Positions 1 to 9,073 of a stretch of DNA of 64,000 nucleotides are shown here, piece by piece. Every line of letters starts with the position of its first letter. Position 1 is the first letter of the stretch. This stretch comes from JAKFEW01 sp036675505 (GTDB taxonomy: Bacteria > Cyanobacteriota > Sericytochromatia > S15B-MN24 > JAQBPE01). The notes beneath the pieces are model-generated. The model saw nothing but the letters and a program-made list of their open reading frames with translations. It ran no database searches and had not been told where the DNA came from. The DNA is taken from NCBI GenBank assembly GCA_036675505.1, contig JAKFEW010000060.1, positions 18,488 through 82,487 of the forward strand. The letters run 5' to 3'. The position numbers were made by a program, and so were the translations under genes.

Positions 1-821
1 GCCTCGGCGATGAGGCCGAGCGCCTGCGTCGAGTTGCGCAGGTCGTGCACGATCTGGCGGACCAGCGCCTCCTGCTCGTGCGCGACCGTCGTGTACAGCT
101 CGGTCTCCGAGCGGCTCGCCGCGAGCTCGCCGAGCGTGCGGGCGAGCGCCTGGTTCTGCTCTTGCACCTCGCGCCCGAGCGTCTGCTCGCGGGTCAACGA
201 GCGCTCCAGCAGGTGCACGATCATCGCCATGCCCACCGTGATGGTGAGCAGCCCCGCGGCGGAGGTGAGCGGCGCCAGCAGCTGCGGGTTCCAGGCGAGC
301 ACCGCTGGGAAGAAGAAGGAGTCGACCGCCCACACCCCTGTGACGATCGCGACCACGCGGCTGCCCAGCCCGCCGGGCTCCCCGGCGCGCGGCCAGAACG
401 CCCAGGCGATCGTCGCCTGACCGGTGGCGAGCAGCATGAACGCCGGCAGGTAGAAAACCTCGGGTAGATGGCCATAGACCGCGACGAGCAGCGCGGAGAG
501 CGCCATCATCGCGCCGGCGAGCCACCAACGCCAGGGCCGGGCGGGTGTCCGCCCGCGGTAGGCCAGGGCCGAGTCGATCAGGCACAGGCTGCCCGCCACC
601 ATGCCGCCGATCGAGATCAACGAGAGCCAGGGCAGGTGGGTGTAGAGGCTGAACAGCGTGCCGGCTGCGCTCGAAAGCGCACGCCAGCCCTCGCTGCGCA
701 CCCACCAGCGGAAATAAGGCAGCGGGTATCGCCCCAACACCAGCCACGACAGCCCGAAGACGAGCACCATGGCGAGCGTGTTGAGAATGAGCGCAGGTAG
801 GAGCCAGGGCGAATCTAGCAT
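1..821 (-). CDS. Membrane sensor histidine kinase, N-terminal part (cut by window edge)
   Basis: This reading frame starts at ATG 819-821 and stays open to the left edge, so only about 273 N-terminal residues are visible. They form about six hydrophobic segments between residues 7 and 212, then a charged coiled-coil linker, then an H-box (HDLRNSTQALGL) with the phospho-accepting His. The ATP-binding domain would lie outside the window. The start is 36 bases after the stop of the upstream kinase gene on the same strand, so the two are probably co-transcribed. The membrane part is not a recognised periplasmic sensor and probably senses a membrane or lipid-phase signal; that is inference. A response regulator is not visible nearby. 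Confidence 0.8.
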   Translation of the reverse strand, partial: MLDSPWLLPALILNTLAMVLVFGLSWLVLGRYPLPYFRWWVRSEGWRALSSAAGTLFSLYTHLPWLSLISIGGMVAGSLCLIDSALAYRGRTPARPWRWWLAGAMMALSALLVAVYGHLPEVFYLPAFMLLATGQATIAWAFWPRAGEPGGLGSRVVAIVTGVWAVDSFFFPAVLAWNPQLLAPLTSAAGLLTITVGMAMIVHLLERSLTREQTLGREVQEQNQALARTLGELAASRSETELYTTVAHEQEALVRQIVHDLRNSTQALGLIAE

Positions 822-857
822 AGGTCGCGGCGCTCGGGTCGGGGGCAGGTCATTGTA

Positions 858-2021
858 TCACCCCCGCGATCGCCCCGTCGGGCCGGTCGGCAACTCGAAC
901 CAGAACGTGGAGCCTGCCCCTGGCGTGCTCTCGACCCCGATCGTTCCGCCGTGGGCCTCGACCAGCGCCTTGCTGATGTAGAGCCCGAGCCCCGATCCAC
1001 CATGTCGCTTGCCGGCCTCGAGCTGGCCGTAGCGCTGGAAGAGCCGAGGAAGGTCCGCCTGGGCGATGCCGCAGCCCGCGTCGGAGACCTCGCAGCGCAC
1101 CCGGCCTTCGTGCGCCCTGACCCGCACGCCCACGCGCTGCGCCGGCGGGGTGAACTTGAGCGCGTTCGCGAGGAGGTTCACGAGCACCTGGCCGATGCGC
1201 TGGCCGTCCAACGCCACGATCACGGGGTCTGCGGGCAGGTCGAGCTCGAAGCGCTGCGCCTGCTTCGAGGCCTGCGGGCGCAGCGCCGTGGCCGCCTCGC
1301 GGACGCGCTGGACGAAATCGCCGTGTTCCTTGCGGAGCTGGAACATGCCGGCCTCGAGCAGGGCGAAGTCGAGCAGGTCGTCGACCAGGACCTGGAGCCG
1401 GCGCGCGTTCACCTGGACGGTCGCGAGGTACTCGCGGGCCAGGCCGAGGTCGTGGGCGTCGGGCCGGTCGCCTGCGAGCATCTCCTCGATGAACTCCGCG
1501 TAGCCGAGCACCGAGGTCAGCGGCACGCGGAGCTCGTGGGAGACCGCGTTGATGAAGGTGACCTTGAGGCGATCGAGCTCCCGCAGTTGCTCGTTCTGGG
1601 CCTGCAGCTCGGCCTCCATCCGTTTCCGCTCGGTGATATCGCGAAAGACCCAGAGCCGGCCGTAATACGCGCCGTCGGGCGCGGTGGCGGGCGCCGTATA
1701 GCGCTCGAAGACCCGGCCGTCGGTGAGCGGCACCTCCTCTTGCGCGACCTCGCCCGGATGCTCGTACAGGTATTGGACCCGCGCGAGGAAACTGTCCGGG
1801 TCGGCCACGCGATCGATGACGTAGCCGAGCAGCAGGCGGTCCGCGCCCTCGTCGATCAGCTCGACCGGGATGCCCCACATCTCGCGGAACCGCCGGTTGG
1901 AGCTGATCACCCGCGCATGCTCGTCGACCAGCAGGATGCCGTCCGGCGAGACGTCCTGCTGCACCGCGAGGACGGCGTGGCTGCGCCGCAGGGCCTCTTC
2001 GGCCCGGCGCAGCTCGGTCAC
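858..2021 (-). CDS. Soluble PAS-domain sensor histidine kinase
   Basis: A 387-residue cytoplasmic kinase with no membrane segment. An N-terminal coiled coil is followed by a PAS domain (about residues 18-135, ending in the typical DITERKRMEAEL linker), a HisKA domain with H-box SHELRVPLTS, and a HATPase domain with N-box NLLANALKF, G1 DAGCGI and G2 GGSGLGL. All catalytic boxes look intact. Its ATG overlaps the stop of the CoA-transferase gene by 4 bases (ATGA), suggesting translational coupling to lipid-metabolism enzymes. A second kinase follows 36 bases downstream. The signal and the partner regulator are unknown. Confidence 0.92.
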   Translation of the reverse strand: MTELRRAEEALRRSHAVLAVQQDVSPDGILLVDEHARVISSNRRFREMWGIPVELIDEGADRLLLGYVIDRVADPDSFLARVQYLYEHPGEVAQEEVPLTDGRVFERYTAPATAPDGAYYGRLWVFRDITERKRMEAELQAQNEQLRELDRLKVTFINAVSHELRVPLTSVLGYAEFIEEMLAGDRPDAHDLGLAREYLATVQVNARRLQVLVDDLLDFALLEAGMFQLRKEHGDFVQRVREAATALRPQASKQAQRFELDLPADPVIVALDGQRIGQVLVNLLANALKFTPPAQRVGVRVRAHEGRVRCEVSDAGCGIAQADLPRLFQRYGQLEAGKRHGGSGLGLYISKALVEAHGGTIGVESTPGAGSTFWFELPTGPTGRSRG

Positions 2022-3145
2022 GCCCTGATCGCCTTATGGCCGAACTCCGCGAGCACGCGCGCCGTATCGGCGCCGAGCGCCGGCACGGGCCGCAGGTCTG
2101 GCGGGCCCCAGGCCGGCAGCCAGGCTCCGGTGCCCGGTAGGCCGCCCGAAGGCGTCGGGATGCGACCGAGGCGCGGCGTCGCGCCGTAGTCGGGGTCCGC
2201 GGCGGCGGCGGTGAGGTCGTTGACGGGGGAGATCGGCAGGTTCAGGTGGGCGATCGCCGCGAGCCAATCGGCGCGCGGCCGCTCGGCGAGGCGCGCGGCG
2301 ACCCGGGCGCGCGCGGCCGCGCCGTCGGCGCCAACCGCGAGGCCCTCGCCCGCGAGGTCCGGCAGGCCGATCACCTCGGCGAACTCGGCCCAGAACTTGG
2401 GCTCGATCGCGCCGACCGCGAGGCGCGCGCCGTCAGCGCAGGTGTAGAGGCCGTAGGCCGCAGCCTCGCCCGCGAGCACCGTGGCGGGCAGGCCGGGCGC
2501 CCCCGCGGCTCGGTCCGCGGTCGGCCAGGTGAGGAACGGCAGCGGCCCGATCGCGAGCGGCTGGTCGAGGTGCATGCCGCGGTGGGTGCGGTGGCGGGCC
2601 AACAGCGCCGCGAGCACCGCCGAACAGGCCAGCATCCCGGTGGTCACGTCCGCGATCTGGGCCTGCGGGATCCGCCCGTCACAGGCGTCGGGGAAGAGCG
2701 AGAGGAGGCCCGAGGCCGCCATCAGGTTGAGGTCGTGCGCGACGCGCGGCGAATCCTGGCCAAAGCCCGAGAGCGACACGGTCACCAGGCTGCCGTTGGT
2801 CGCCGCGAGGCGCTCGGGCCCCAGGCCCCAGCGTTCCATCGTGCCGGGGCGGAAGCTCTCCACCAGCACGTCGGCCTGCTTCGCGAGCTTTCGCAGCGCG
2901 GCCTGGCCGGCCTCGGACCGCAGGTCGAGGCAAACCGATTCGGTGCCGCGCAGGAAGGCCCGAAAGCCCGCGCCCACGCCGTCGACGAGGGGCGGCGCGC
3001 TGCGCATCGGGTCGCCCATGCCGGGGTCTTCGATCTTGATCACGCGGGCGCCGAGATCGACGAGCATCCGCGCCAGCACGGCGCCCGGCAACATGCGCGA
3101 GAGATCGAGGACGACGGTCCCGGCCAGCGGGGAAACCGGCGCCAT
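2018..3145 (-). CDS. CaiB/BaiF-family CoA-transferase or alpha-methylacyl-CoA racemase
   Basis: A 375-residue class III CoA-transferase. The N-terminus has the family signature (LDLSRMLPGAVLARMLVDLGARVIK), then ESVCLDLRS, ADVLVESFRPGTMERWGLG, and the active-site region HDLNLMAASGLLSL. Length is normal for the family. Members move CoA between acids or epimerise 2-methyl-branched acyl-CoAs; the pairing with an acyl-CoA dehydrogenase carrying an SCP2 lipid-binding domain makes the racemase role attractive, but this is inference. It starts one base after the dehydrogenase stop and overlaps the following kinase gene by 4 bases. Confidence 0.9.
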   Translation of the reverse strand: MAPVSPLAGTVVLDLSRMLPGAVLARMLVDLGARVIKIEDPGMGDPMRSAPPLVDGVGAGFRAFLRGTESVCLDLRSEAGQAALRKLAKQADVLVESFRPGTMERWGLGPERLAATNGSLVTVSLSGFGQDSPRVAHDLNLMAASGLLSLFPDACDGRIPQAQIADVTTGMLACSAVLAALLARHRTHRGMHLDQPLAIGPLPFLTWPTADRAAGAPGLPATVLAGEAAAYGLYTCADGARLAVGAIEPKFWAEFAEVIGLPDLAGEGLAVGADGAAARARVAARLAERPRADWLAAIAHLNLPISPVNDLTAAAADPDYGATPRLGRIPTPSGGLPGTGAWLPAWGPPDLRPVPALGADTARVLAEFGHKAIRA

Positions 3146-3146
3146 G

Positions 3147-4754
3147 CTAGTTCCCGGCCCGGCGGAACGACTTCATGTAGCGCATCATGACGTTCGGGCT
3201 CGAAACCTTGATCTTGCCCATCATGAAGGCCATTTCGGGGCTCTCGCTGCCGTCTTCGATGCCGAGATACAGCTTCTCGGTGCTCGTGACCGTGCAGGAC
3301 GGCTCGCCATGCAGGCCCGGCTCGACGGCGCAAGCCGCGCCGTCGATCGCCACGGTCCACTCGGGGGTCGCCGAGTCGGTGAACTTGAAGTGCACACGGG
3401 CCGACCAGCCCTCGGTCTTTTCGGGGCGATGGCGGGACGGCAGTGACCGGAAGAACTCGGCGATCGTCGCCGGCTTTTCCATCACGGCGGTGGCGCCCGC
3501 AGCGGGGGCCGCCGCGACCACGGTCGCCGCCGCGGGCGCGGGGGCGGCCGCGCTCGCGGCCGGTGCGGGAGCGTTTTCGGGGCTGGCCTTCGGCTTGAAT
3601 TGGAAGTTCACGCCGTCGATCTCGGCCTTCGCGATGATCTCGCGCATGATTTCGCTGGTGCCGGCCACGATCGTGCCGACCCGCGCGTCGCGGTATAGGC
3701 GCGCCATCGGGTATTCCTCGACGTACCCGAAGCCGCCGAAGAATTGCAGGCATTCGTCGGAGACACGCTTCTGCAACTCGGTGGCGAGCAGCTTCGCCAT
3801 CGAGGACTCTTTGACCGCAGGCAGGCCTTGCTGGTGCAGCCATGCCGTGTGGTAAATCAGCTGCTTGGCGGCCAGCACCTCGGTGAAGAGGTCCGCGAGC
3901 CGGTGGCGCAGCACCTGGAACTTGTTGATCGGGCGGCCGAAGGCCTCGCGCTCGCCCATGTACTTGAGCGTATCTTCGAACGCCACGTCGGCGCCCCCGA
4001 GCGACATCGCGGCGGTCACGAGGCGCTCGATCGCGAAGGTCTCCATGATGTACTTGAAGCCGGCGTTCAGCTCGCCCACCAGGTTCTCGGCCGGCACACG
4101 CACGTTTTCGTAAGCGATCTCGGCGGTGTCCGAGCAGTGCCAGCCCATCTTGTTGAGCTTGCTGGCCGAGACGCCCGGCGTGTCGGCATCGACGATGATC
4201 ATGCTGATGCCATGGGCGCCCGCATCCCGGTCCGTCTTGCAGGCGACGACGTGGAAGTCGGCGTACACGCCGTTGGTGATCCAGGTCTTGGCGCCGTTGA
4301 TCACCCAGTGGTCGCCGTCGCGCACGGCGGTCGTGCGGAGGGCCGCCACGTCGGAGCCTGCGTCCGGCTCGGAGATGCAGATGGCGCCGATCATCGACCC
4401 GTCGATCGAGCCGCGCAGGTACTTTTCCTTCTGCGCATGGGTGCCGCGGTGCCAGATCGCGCCCGTGGCGATGAACTCCTGCACGCCCACGGCGGCCACG
4501 AAGCCGCCCATGCGCGAGCGGCAGATCTCCTCGAGGAAGACGATGCCGTAGAAGATGTCCGCGTCGGTGCCGCCGTACTCCTCCGGGTGGATGATGCCCA
4601 GGAAGCCCATCTCGCCCATCTTGCGCCAGATGTCACGCGGGATGCGGCGCTGGGCCTCCCAATCCTCGGCGTGGGGGGCGACCTCGGTCTCCATGAAGGC
4701 ACGGACGGTCTGGCGGAAAAGTTCGTGCTCCTCGGTGAAGTAGACGGACTTCAT
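3147..4754 (-). CDS. Acyl-CoA dehydrogenase fused to a C-terminal SCP2 sterol-carrier domain
   Basis: A 535-residue flavoenzyme. Residues 1-382 are a complete acyl-CoA dehydrogenase (ISEPDAGSD and WITNG flavin-site motifs, FGGFGY, AGTSEIM). The usual short-chain catalytic Glu position is Ala, but E260 in AFEDTLKYMGEREAFG matches the long-chain/isovaleryl-type catalytic base. An Ala/Pro-rich linker (about 390-425) leads to an SCP2 domain (about 428-530), a hydrophobic lipid-binding fold. The start at 4754 is chosen because AGGA lies 7 bases upstream and the family N-terminus begins here; the frame stays open further upstream but that part is not family-like. First gene of a four-gene operon with CoA-transferase and two kinases. 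Confidence 0.92.
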   Translation of the reverse strand: MKSVYFTEEHELFRQTVRAFMETEVAPHAEDWEAQRRIPRDIWRKMGEMGFLGIIHPEEYGGTDADIFYGIVFLEEICRSRMGGFVAAVGVQEFIATGAIWHRGTHAQKEKYLRGSIDGSMIGAICISEPDAGSDVAALRTTAVRDGDHWVINGAKTWITNGVYADFHVVACKTDRDAGAHGISMIIVDADTPGVSASKLNKMGWHCSDTAEIAYENVRVPAENLVGELNAGFKYIMETFAIERLVTAAMSLGGADVAFEDTLKYMGEREAFGRPINKFQVLRHRLADLFTEVLAAKQLIYHTAWLHQQGLPAVKESSMAKLLATELQKRVSDECLQFFGGFGYVEEYPMARLYRDARVGTIVAGTSEIMREIIAKAEIDGVNFQFKPKASPENAPAPAASAAAPAPAAATVVAAAPAAGATAVMEKPATIAEFFRSLPSRHRPEKTEGWSARVHFKFTDSATPEWTVAIDGAACAVEPGLHGEPSCTVTSTEKLYLGIEDGSESPEMAFMMGKIKVSSPNVMMRYMKSFRRAGN

Positions 4755-4910
4755 GGCGTTCCTCGGGTGGCGCAGGGGCAGGGACGGCCTTAGTGTACCC
4801 GTCCGCCGCTCGCCTCGTCGCGCCGCGATATGTAAAACCGTGACGAGGCTCGCGGACGGCACGGACACGGCGCGCCACACTGGGACGGAGAACCCGGACC
4901 AGGAGGCCCC

Positions 4911-5099
4911 ATGCGCGCCATCGTCATCCCCGCCACGATCTTCTTGCTGCTCGCCATCGGCGCGCCGCCGACGCTCGCCGCCACGTTGATGCCGGCGCCG
5001 ATCGAGGCGGTGGCCCTCAAGCGCCTTCAGCTCGCGTCGTTCGACGCCGACTGGGCCGCCGTGCTCGCGGGCGCAACGCAGGCGCCTTCGCGCCGCTAA
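4911..5099 (+). CDS. Small putative secreted protein (62 residues)
   Basis: A short frame with a textbook ribosome binding site (AGGAGG, 4 bases before ATG) and a hydrophobic N-terminus (MRAIVIPATIFLLLAIG) that reads as a signal peptide with likely cleavage after TLA-A near residue 23. The mature part is about 38 residues with no recognised motif. Its stop overlaps the stop of the convergent fadJ gene by 4 bases, a spacing seen at other real gene junctions here. Function is unknown. It could be a chance frame, but the ribosome binding site and signal peptide argue for expression. Confidence 0.5.
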   Translation: MRAIVIPATIFLLLAIGAPPTLAATLMPAPIEAVALKRLQLASFDADWAAVLAGATQAPSRR

Positions 5100-7282
5100 A
5101 CGGTTTCCGGCTCGTAGAACCGCTTCCCCTCCGCCGCCATCCGCACGAGCAGCGGCGCCGGCTCGAAGCGCGGCCCCAGCGTCTGCACCAGCTCGCGCAT
5201 TCGCGCGACGACAGCAGTCGCGCCCAGCGCGTCGACGTAACGGAACGGGCCGCCGCGGAAGGGCGGGAAGCCCAGGCCGAGGATCGCGCCCACGTCGCCG
5301 TCGCGCGGGCTCGCGATCACGCCCTCATCCAGGCAGTGGGCGGCCTCGTTGACCATCAGCAGCAGCAGCCGCTCGGCCATCTTCGCCTTGTCGAGCGTCT
5401 TCCGCTCGGTGCCGCCGAAGAACCCGTAGGCCGCAGGGTTGACCGGCTTCTTGCGATCTCCAGGACGGAGGAATGCGCCGGACGGCAGGGATGCCCGGGA
5501 GGCGCCGCCGCGCTGCTTGTCGTCGTACAGGTAGAAGCCCTTGCCATTCTTGCGGCCCTGGAAGCCCGCCTCGGCCATCTTCGGCAGCACGTCCGAGGCG
5601 CCCAGGCCGCGGGCCTCGAAGGCCTTGCCGAGGTCGCGCGCGACGTGCGCGCCCACGTCGATGCCTACTTCGTCCATCAGCGTGACCGGGCCGACCGGGA
5701 ACCCGAAGTCCTTGAGCGCCGTATCGACGTGGCGGATCGCCGCGCCTTCCTCGAGCAGCTTGATCGCCTCGTTCATGAACGGGGCGAGGATGCGCGTGGT
5801 GTAGAAGCCGGGCCCGTCCTTCACGACGATCACGGTCTTGCCCTGCGCCGCGCCCAGCGCGCGGGCCGTGGCCGTGGCCCAGTCCGCGGTCTGCGGCGCG
5901 ACCACGAGCTCGAGCAGCGGCATCTTCGGCACCGGCGAGAAGTAATGCATGCCCAGGACCCGCTCCGGGTGCGCCGCCTCGGCCGCGATCTCGCGGATCG
6001 GCAGCGCCGAGGTGTTGCTCGCGAAGACGGCGCCCGGCGCCACCACCTTCTCGACGTCCGCGAGCACCTGGCGCTTGAGCGCGAGCTTCTCGAAGACCGC
6101 CTCGATCACCACGTCCGCGCCGCGCAGGTCCGCGTAGTTCGTGGTGAAGAGCGCCTGCGACCACTGGCAGGCGGCGTCCGGCATGCTGAGTGAGCCTGCC
6201 TTCACGCGCTTCTGCAGGCCCTTGTAGAGGCTCTTGGCGGCGCGGCCGAGGGCTTCGTCGCCCACGTCCTTCACGACGACGGGGCCGAGCGGCAGCGAGA
6301 CCGCGGCGATGCCCTCGCCCATCAGGCCCGCGCCGAGCACCGCCACCTTGCGCACGGGCCGGGCATCGCCGGCCGTGGCCTCCTTCTTGAGGTCCGTCAT
6401 CGCGTTGAAGAGCCTGATCAGCTGCTTGGCCTCCGGGCTCGCGCACAGCTCGCCGAAGCGGCGGGATTCCATGGCGTAGCCCGCCTCGGCGCCCTTCTCG
6501 ACGCCGGCTTCGACGCAGTCGAGGATCGCGAGCGGCGCGGGGTAGAGCCCGCGCGTCTTCGCCATCACGTCCTCGTACGCCTGCTTGAGCACGAAGGCCC
6601 GCGCCGGGCCGAGCCCCAGGAGGGTCGCCATGGCGCCGCGCGGGCCGCGCACGGGCTTGAGCTTGCCGTCGGCGATCAGCAGGCCCGCGCGCGCGGCGAC
6701 GTCGACGATGCCGAAGGGGCCGGTGATCGCGTCGACCAGGCCCATCCGCTGGGCCTTTTTGGCGCGGATGCGGCTGCCCGTGAGCAGCATCGGCAGGGCC
6801 TTTTCGAGCCCGAGCAGGCGGGGCAGGCGCTGGGTGCCGCCGCCACCCGGCAGCAGGCCGAGCTGGACCTCGGGCAGCGCGAGCACGGTCTTCGGGTCGT
6901 CCGAGGCGACGCGGTAGTGGCAGGCCAGCGCGACCTCGAGGCCGCCGCCCAGCGCGGGGCCATGGATTGCGGCGACGACGGGCTTGGCGCACTGCTCGAG
7001 GCGAGCGAGCAGGGCGTGGCCGTCGCGCGAGAGCTGGGCGCCCTCTTCCGGCGACGTCATGAGCAGGATCTGCTGGACGTTGGCGCCGGCGATGAAGCTG
7101 TCCGGCTTGGCGCTCGCGAACACCACGGCGCGGATCTCGGGATCGCCGACGACCTGGTCCATCACGGCCGAGAACTCGCCGAAGAACTCGCGCGAGAGCA
7201 AGTTCACGGGGCTGTCCGGCGTGTCGAACCAGATCACGGAGGCGCCGTCGGGGCGCTTCTCGAGCCGGAGGGCCTGGGTCAT
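5096..7282 (-). CDS. fadJ: Beta-oxidation enzyme: enoyl-CoA hydratase / 3-hydroxyacyl-CoA dehydrogenase
   Basis: A 728-residue bifunctional FadB/FadJ-type protein that hydrates trans-2-enoyl-CoA and oxidises the L-3-hydroxyacyl-CoA. The N-terminal crotonase domain carries both catalytic glutamates (GGGLEVAL and PEVQLGLLPGGGG). The NAD-binding domain begins at VAVLGAGLMGEGIA and includes the catalytic His in VLGMHYFSP. Start 7282 is preferred over an open extension to 7327 because AGAGGA sits 9 bases before it. It follows fadI on the same strand with a small gap, giving a two-gene operon that would form the trifunctional complex. fadB-like function cannot be excluded. Confidence 0.93.
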   Translation of the reverse strand: MTQALRLEKRPDGASVIWFDTPDSPVNLLSREFFGEFSAVMDQVVGDPEIRAVVFASAKPDSFIAGANVQQILLMTSPEEGAQLSRDGHALLARLEQCAKPVVAAIHGPALGGGLEVALACHYRVASDDPKTVLALPEVQLGLLPGGGGTQRLPRLLGLEKALPMLLTGSRIRAKKAQRMGLVDAITGPFGIVDVAARAGLLIADGKLKPVRGPRGAMATLLGLGPARAFVLKQAYEDVMAKTRGLYPAPLAILDCVEAGVEKGAEAGYAMESRRFGELCASPEAKQLIRLFNAMTDLKKEATAGDARPVRKVAVLGAGLMGEGIAAVSLPLGPVVVKDVGDEALGRAAKSLYKGLQKRVKAGSLSMPDAACQWSQALFTTNYADLRGADVVIEAVFEKLALKRQVLADVEKVVAPGAVFASNTSALPIREIAAEAAHPERVLGMHYFSPVPKMPLLELVVAPQTADWATATARALGAAQGKTVIVVKDGPGFYTTRILAPFMNEAIKLLEEGAAIRHVDTALKDFGFPVGPVTLMDEVGIDVGAHVARDLGKAFEARGLGASDVLPKMAEAGFQGRKNGKGFYLYDDKQRGGASRASLPSGAFLRPGDRKKPVNPAAYGFFGGTERKTLDKAKMAERLLLLMVNEAAHCLDEGVIASPRDGDVGAILGLGFPPFRGGPFRYVDALGATAVVARMRELVQTLGPRFEPAPLLVRMAAEGKRFYEPETV

Positions 7283-7340
7283 CGTCGTCATTCCTCTTGC
7301 CGTCATTCCACTGGTCGAATCGTTCATCGCGCGGCGCCGA

Positions 7341-8642
7341 TCAGGTTTCGCGCCGCAGCACCATCGCGCTGCTGAGCCCGCCCGCGGCGCAGGCGGACAC
7401 CACGCCCCAGCGGGCGTTCTCGTGGGCCATGCGGCGGACCGCGGTCATCACCAGCCGGGCGCCGGTGGCGCCGAAGGGGTGGCCGATCGCCAGCGAGCCG
7501 CCCCAGGCGTTGAGCCGCGCCGGCTCGATCTCGCCAACCGCATCCTCGCGGCCCATGTGCTGGCGGCAGTAATGCGGGTCGGCCATGGCCGCGAGGTTCG
7601 CGAGCACCTGGGCCGCGAACGCCTCGTGCAGCTCCACCACGCCCACGTCCGCGAGCGCGAGGCCGGCCTGGTCGAGCGCCCGCGGGATCGCCCAGGCCGG
7701 CCCGAGCAATAGGTCCTCGCGCGGGTCGAGCGCGGCGGTCGCCACCCCGACTACGGTGGCGAGCGGCTGGTAGCCGAGCTCCGCGGCGCGCTCGGCGCTC
7801 ATCAGCAGGACGGCCGACGCGCCGTCGGTCAAGAACGAGGCGTTGCCCGCGGTGACCGTGCCGAAGCGCTTGTCGTAGACGGGCGGCAACTTGGCGAGCT
7901 TCTCCAGGCTCGAGTCGGCGCGGATGCCGTTGTCGGCCGCGATCGGCACGAAGCTCGGCGGCACGAGCGCGGGCACGATCTGGGTGCCGAGCAGGCCCGT
8001 CTCGGTGGCCTGGGCGGCGGCCTGGTGGCTGCGCAGCGCGAAGGCGTCCTGCGCCTCGCGGCTGACCCGGAAGCGCTTGGCCATGCGCTCGGCGCTGTCG
8101 CCCATCGTCATGTCGGTCGTGAACTCGGCGATCGCCGGCGTGTCGGGCGCCAGGTCGGCCGGCCTGAGCCCGACGAGCAGCCGCGCGTAATCGGCCGGCC
8201 CGCGCGCCTTCTGGGACGCGATGAGGCGCTGGCGCACCGGCTTGCTGAAGCGGATCGGCACGTCGGAGAGCGTCTCGGCGCCGCCTGCGATCACCACGTC
8301 GGCCGCGCCGCTGGCGATCGCCTCGACCGCGATCGCGATCGCCACGTTCGACGAGGTGCAAGCCGCCGTCACCGTGAAGGCGTGGATGGTGTGCGGCAGG
8401 CCGGCCGTCAGCACGATCTCGCGCGCGAGGTTGCTGGTGCGTGGCTCGGCGATCACCGTGCCCATGACGACGCGGTCGATCGTGGCTGGATCGAGCCCGG
8501 TGCGCTGCATCAGCCCGCTGACCGCCATGCCGCCCAGCTGATAGGCCATCTGGTCGACGAAACCGGTGCCGGACCTCAGGAACGGCGTGCGGGCGCCGTC
8601 GACGATGACGACCTGGCGCCCTTGGAGCGGACGGATGGGCAT
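7341..8642 (-). CDS. fadI: Acetyl-CoA acyltransferase (3-ketoacyl-CoA thiolase)
   Basis: A 433-residue thiolase that cleaves 3-ketoacyl-CoA to acetyl-CoA plus a shortened acyl-CoA. Active-site Cys95 lies in AACTSSNVA; further catalytic residues are in LHEAFAAQ, GHPFGATGARLV and SACAAGG. Length and the HEAF motif fit the FadI group. ATG 8642 is preceded by AGAGGAGG at ideal spacing; the frame is open further upstream but that part is low-complexity and not thiolase-like. It lies directly upstream of fadJ, completing the beta-oxidation cycle with the acyl-CoA dehydrogenase at 3147-4754. Confidence 0.95.
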   Translation of the reverse strand: MPIRPLQGRQVVIVDGARTPFLRSGTGFVDQMAYQLGGMAVSGLMQRTGLDPATIDRVVMGTVIAEPRTSNLAREIVLTAGLPHTIHAFTVTAACTSSNVAIAIAVEAIASGAADVVIAGGAETLSDVPIRFSKPVRQRLIASQKARGPADYARLLVGLRPADLAPDTPAIAEFTTDMTMGDSAERMAKRFRVSREAQDAFALRSHQAAAQATETGLLGTQIVPALVPPSFVPIAADNGIRADSSLEKLAKLPPVYDKRFGTVTAGNASFLTDGASAVLLMSAERAAELGYQPLATVVGVATAALDPREDLLLGPAWAIPRALDQAGLALADVGVVELHEAFAAQVLANLAAMADPHYCRQHMGREDAVGEIEPARLNAWGGSLAIGHPFGATGARLVMTAVRRMAHENARWGVVSACAAGGLSSAMVLRRET

Positions 8643-8704
8643 GGCGACCTCCTCTGGCCGGGCCCGTGGCGCGGGCGGCGCGGCAACCCGTATCATGCCA
8701 TGGT

Positions 8705-9046
8705 ATGCCCGACCCGTCACAGCCGCCCGTCCTTTCACGCCACGCCTGGCTCGGCCTGGCGGCCGGGCCGTTGGCCTACCTGGGCGCGGGGCGCCGCCGG
8801 CGCGCCGCGGTGGCGGGCGCGCTCTGGCTGGGCGCGTTGCTCGCCTACGGTTACGTGCCCTACCTCCAGACCTTCCTGGCGCTGGACACCGGCGGCGAGA
8901 GCGCGCGCGAGGTGACGGCCACGGCCGTCCGCGCGGCCGAGGCCTGGATCCGGGCCACGCCGACCTGGGCGCCGGGCGGCTGGTGGGTGTTGGTGCTGGG
9001 AAACTTGGCCTGCGCGGCGGATCTCTGGCGGCTATCGAGGCTCTGA
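8705..9046 (+). CDS. Small membrane protein of unknown function
   Basis: A 113-residue protein with two hydrophobic stretches: residues 14-48 (WLGLAAGPLAYLGAG, then AGALWLGALLAYGYV after an Arg cluster) and about 92-108 (WWVLVLGNLACAADL). No family recognised. There is no Shine-Dalgarno sequence before ATG 8705, but TATCAT lies at 8691-8696, about 8 bases upstream, so the message could be leaderless. Divergent from fadI across about 60 bases. Confidence 0.55.
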   Translation: MPDPSQPPVLSRHAWLGLAAGPLAYLGAGRRRRAAVAGALWLGALLAYGYVPYLQTFLALDTGGESAREVTATAVRAAEAWIRATPTWAPGGWWVLVLGNLACAADLWRLSRL

Positions 9047-9073
9047 CTGTCATTCCACGCCGGGATCTGGCGA

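Noticed and set aside
8691..8710. Palindrome around CCATGG before the small membrane protein
   Set aside because: Arms do not pair beyond the six-base core.
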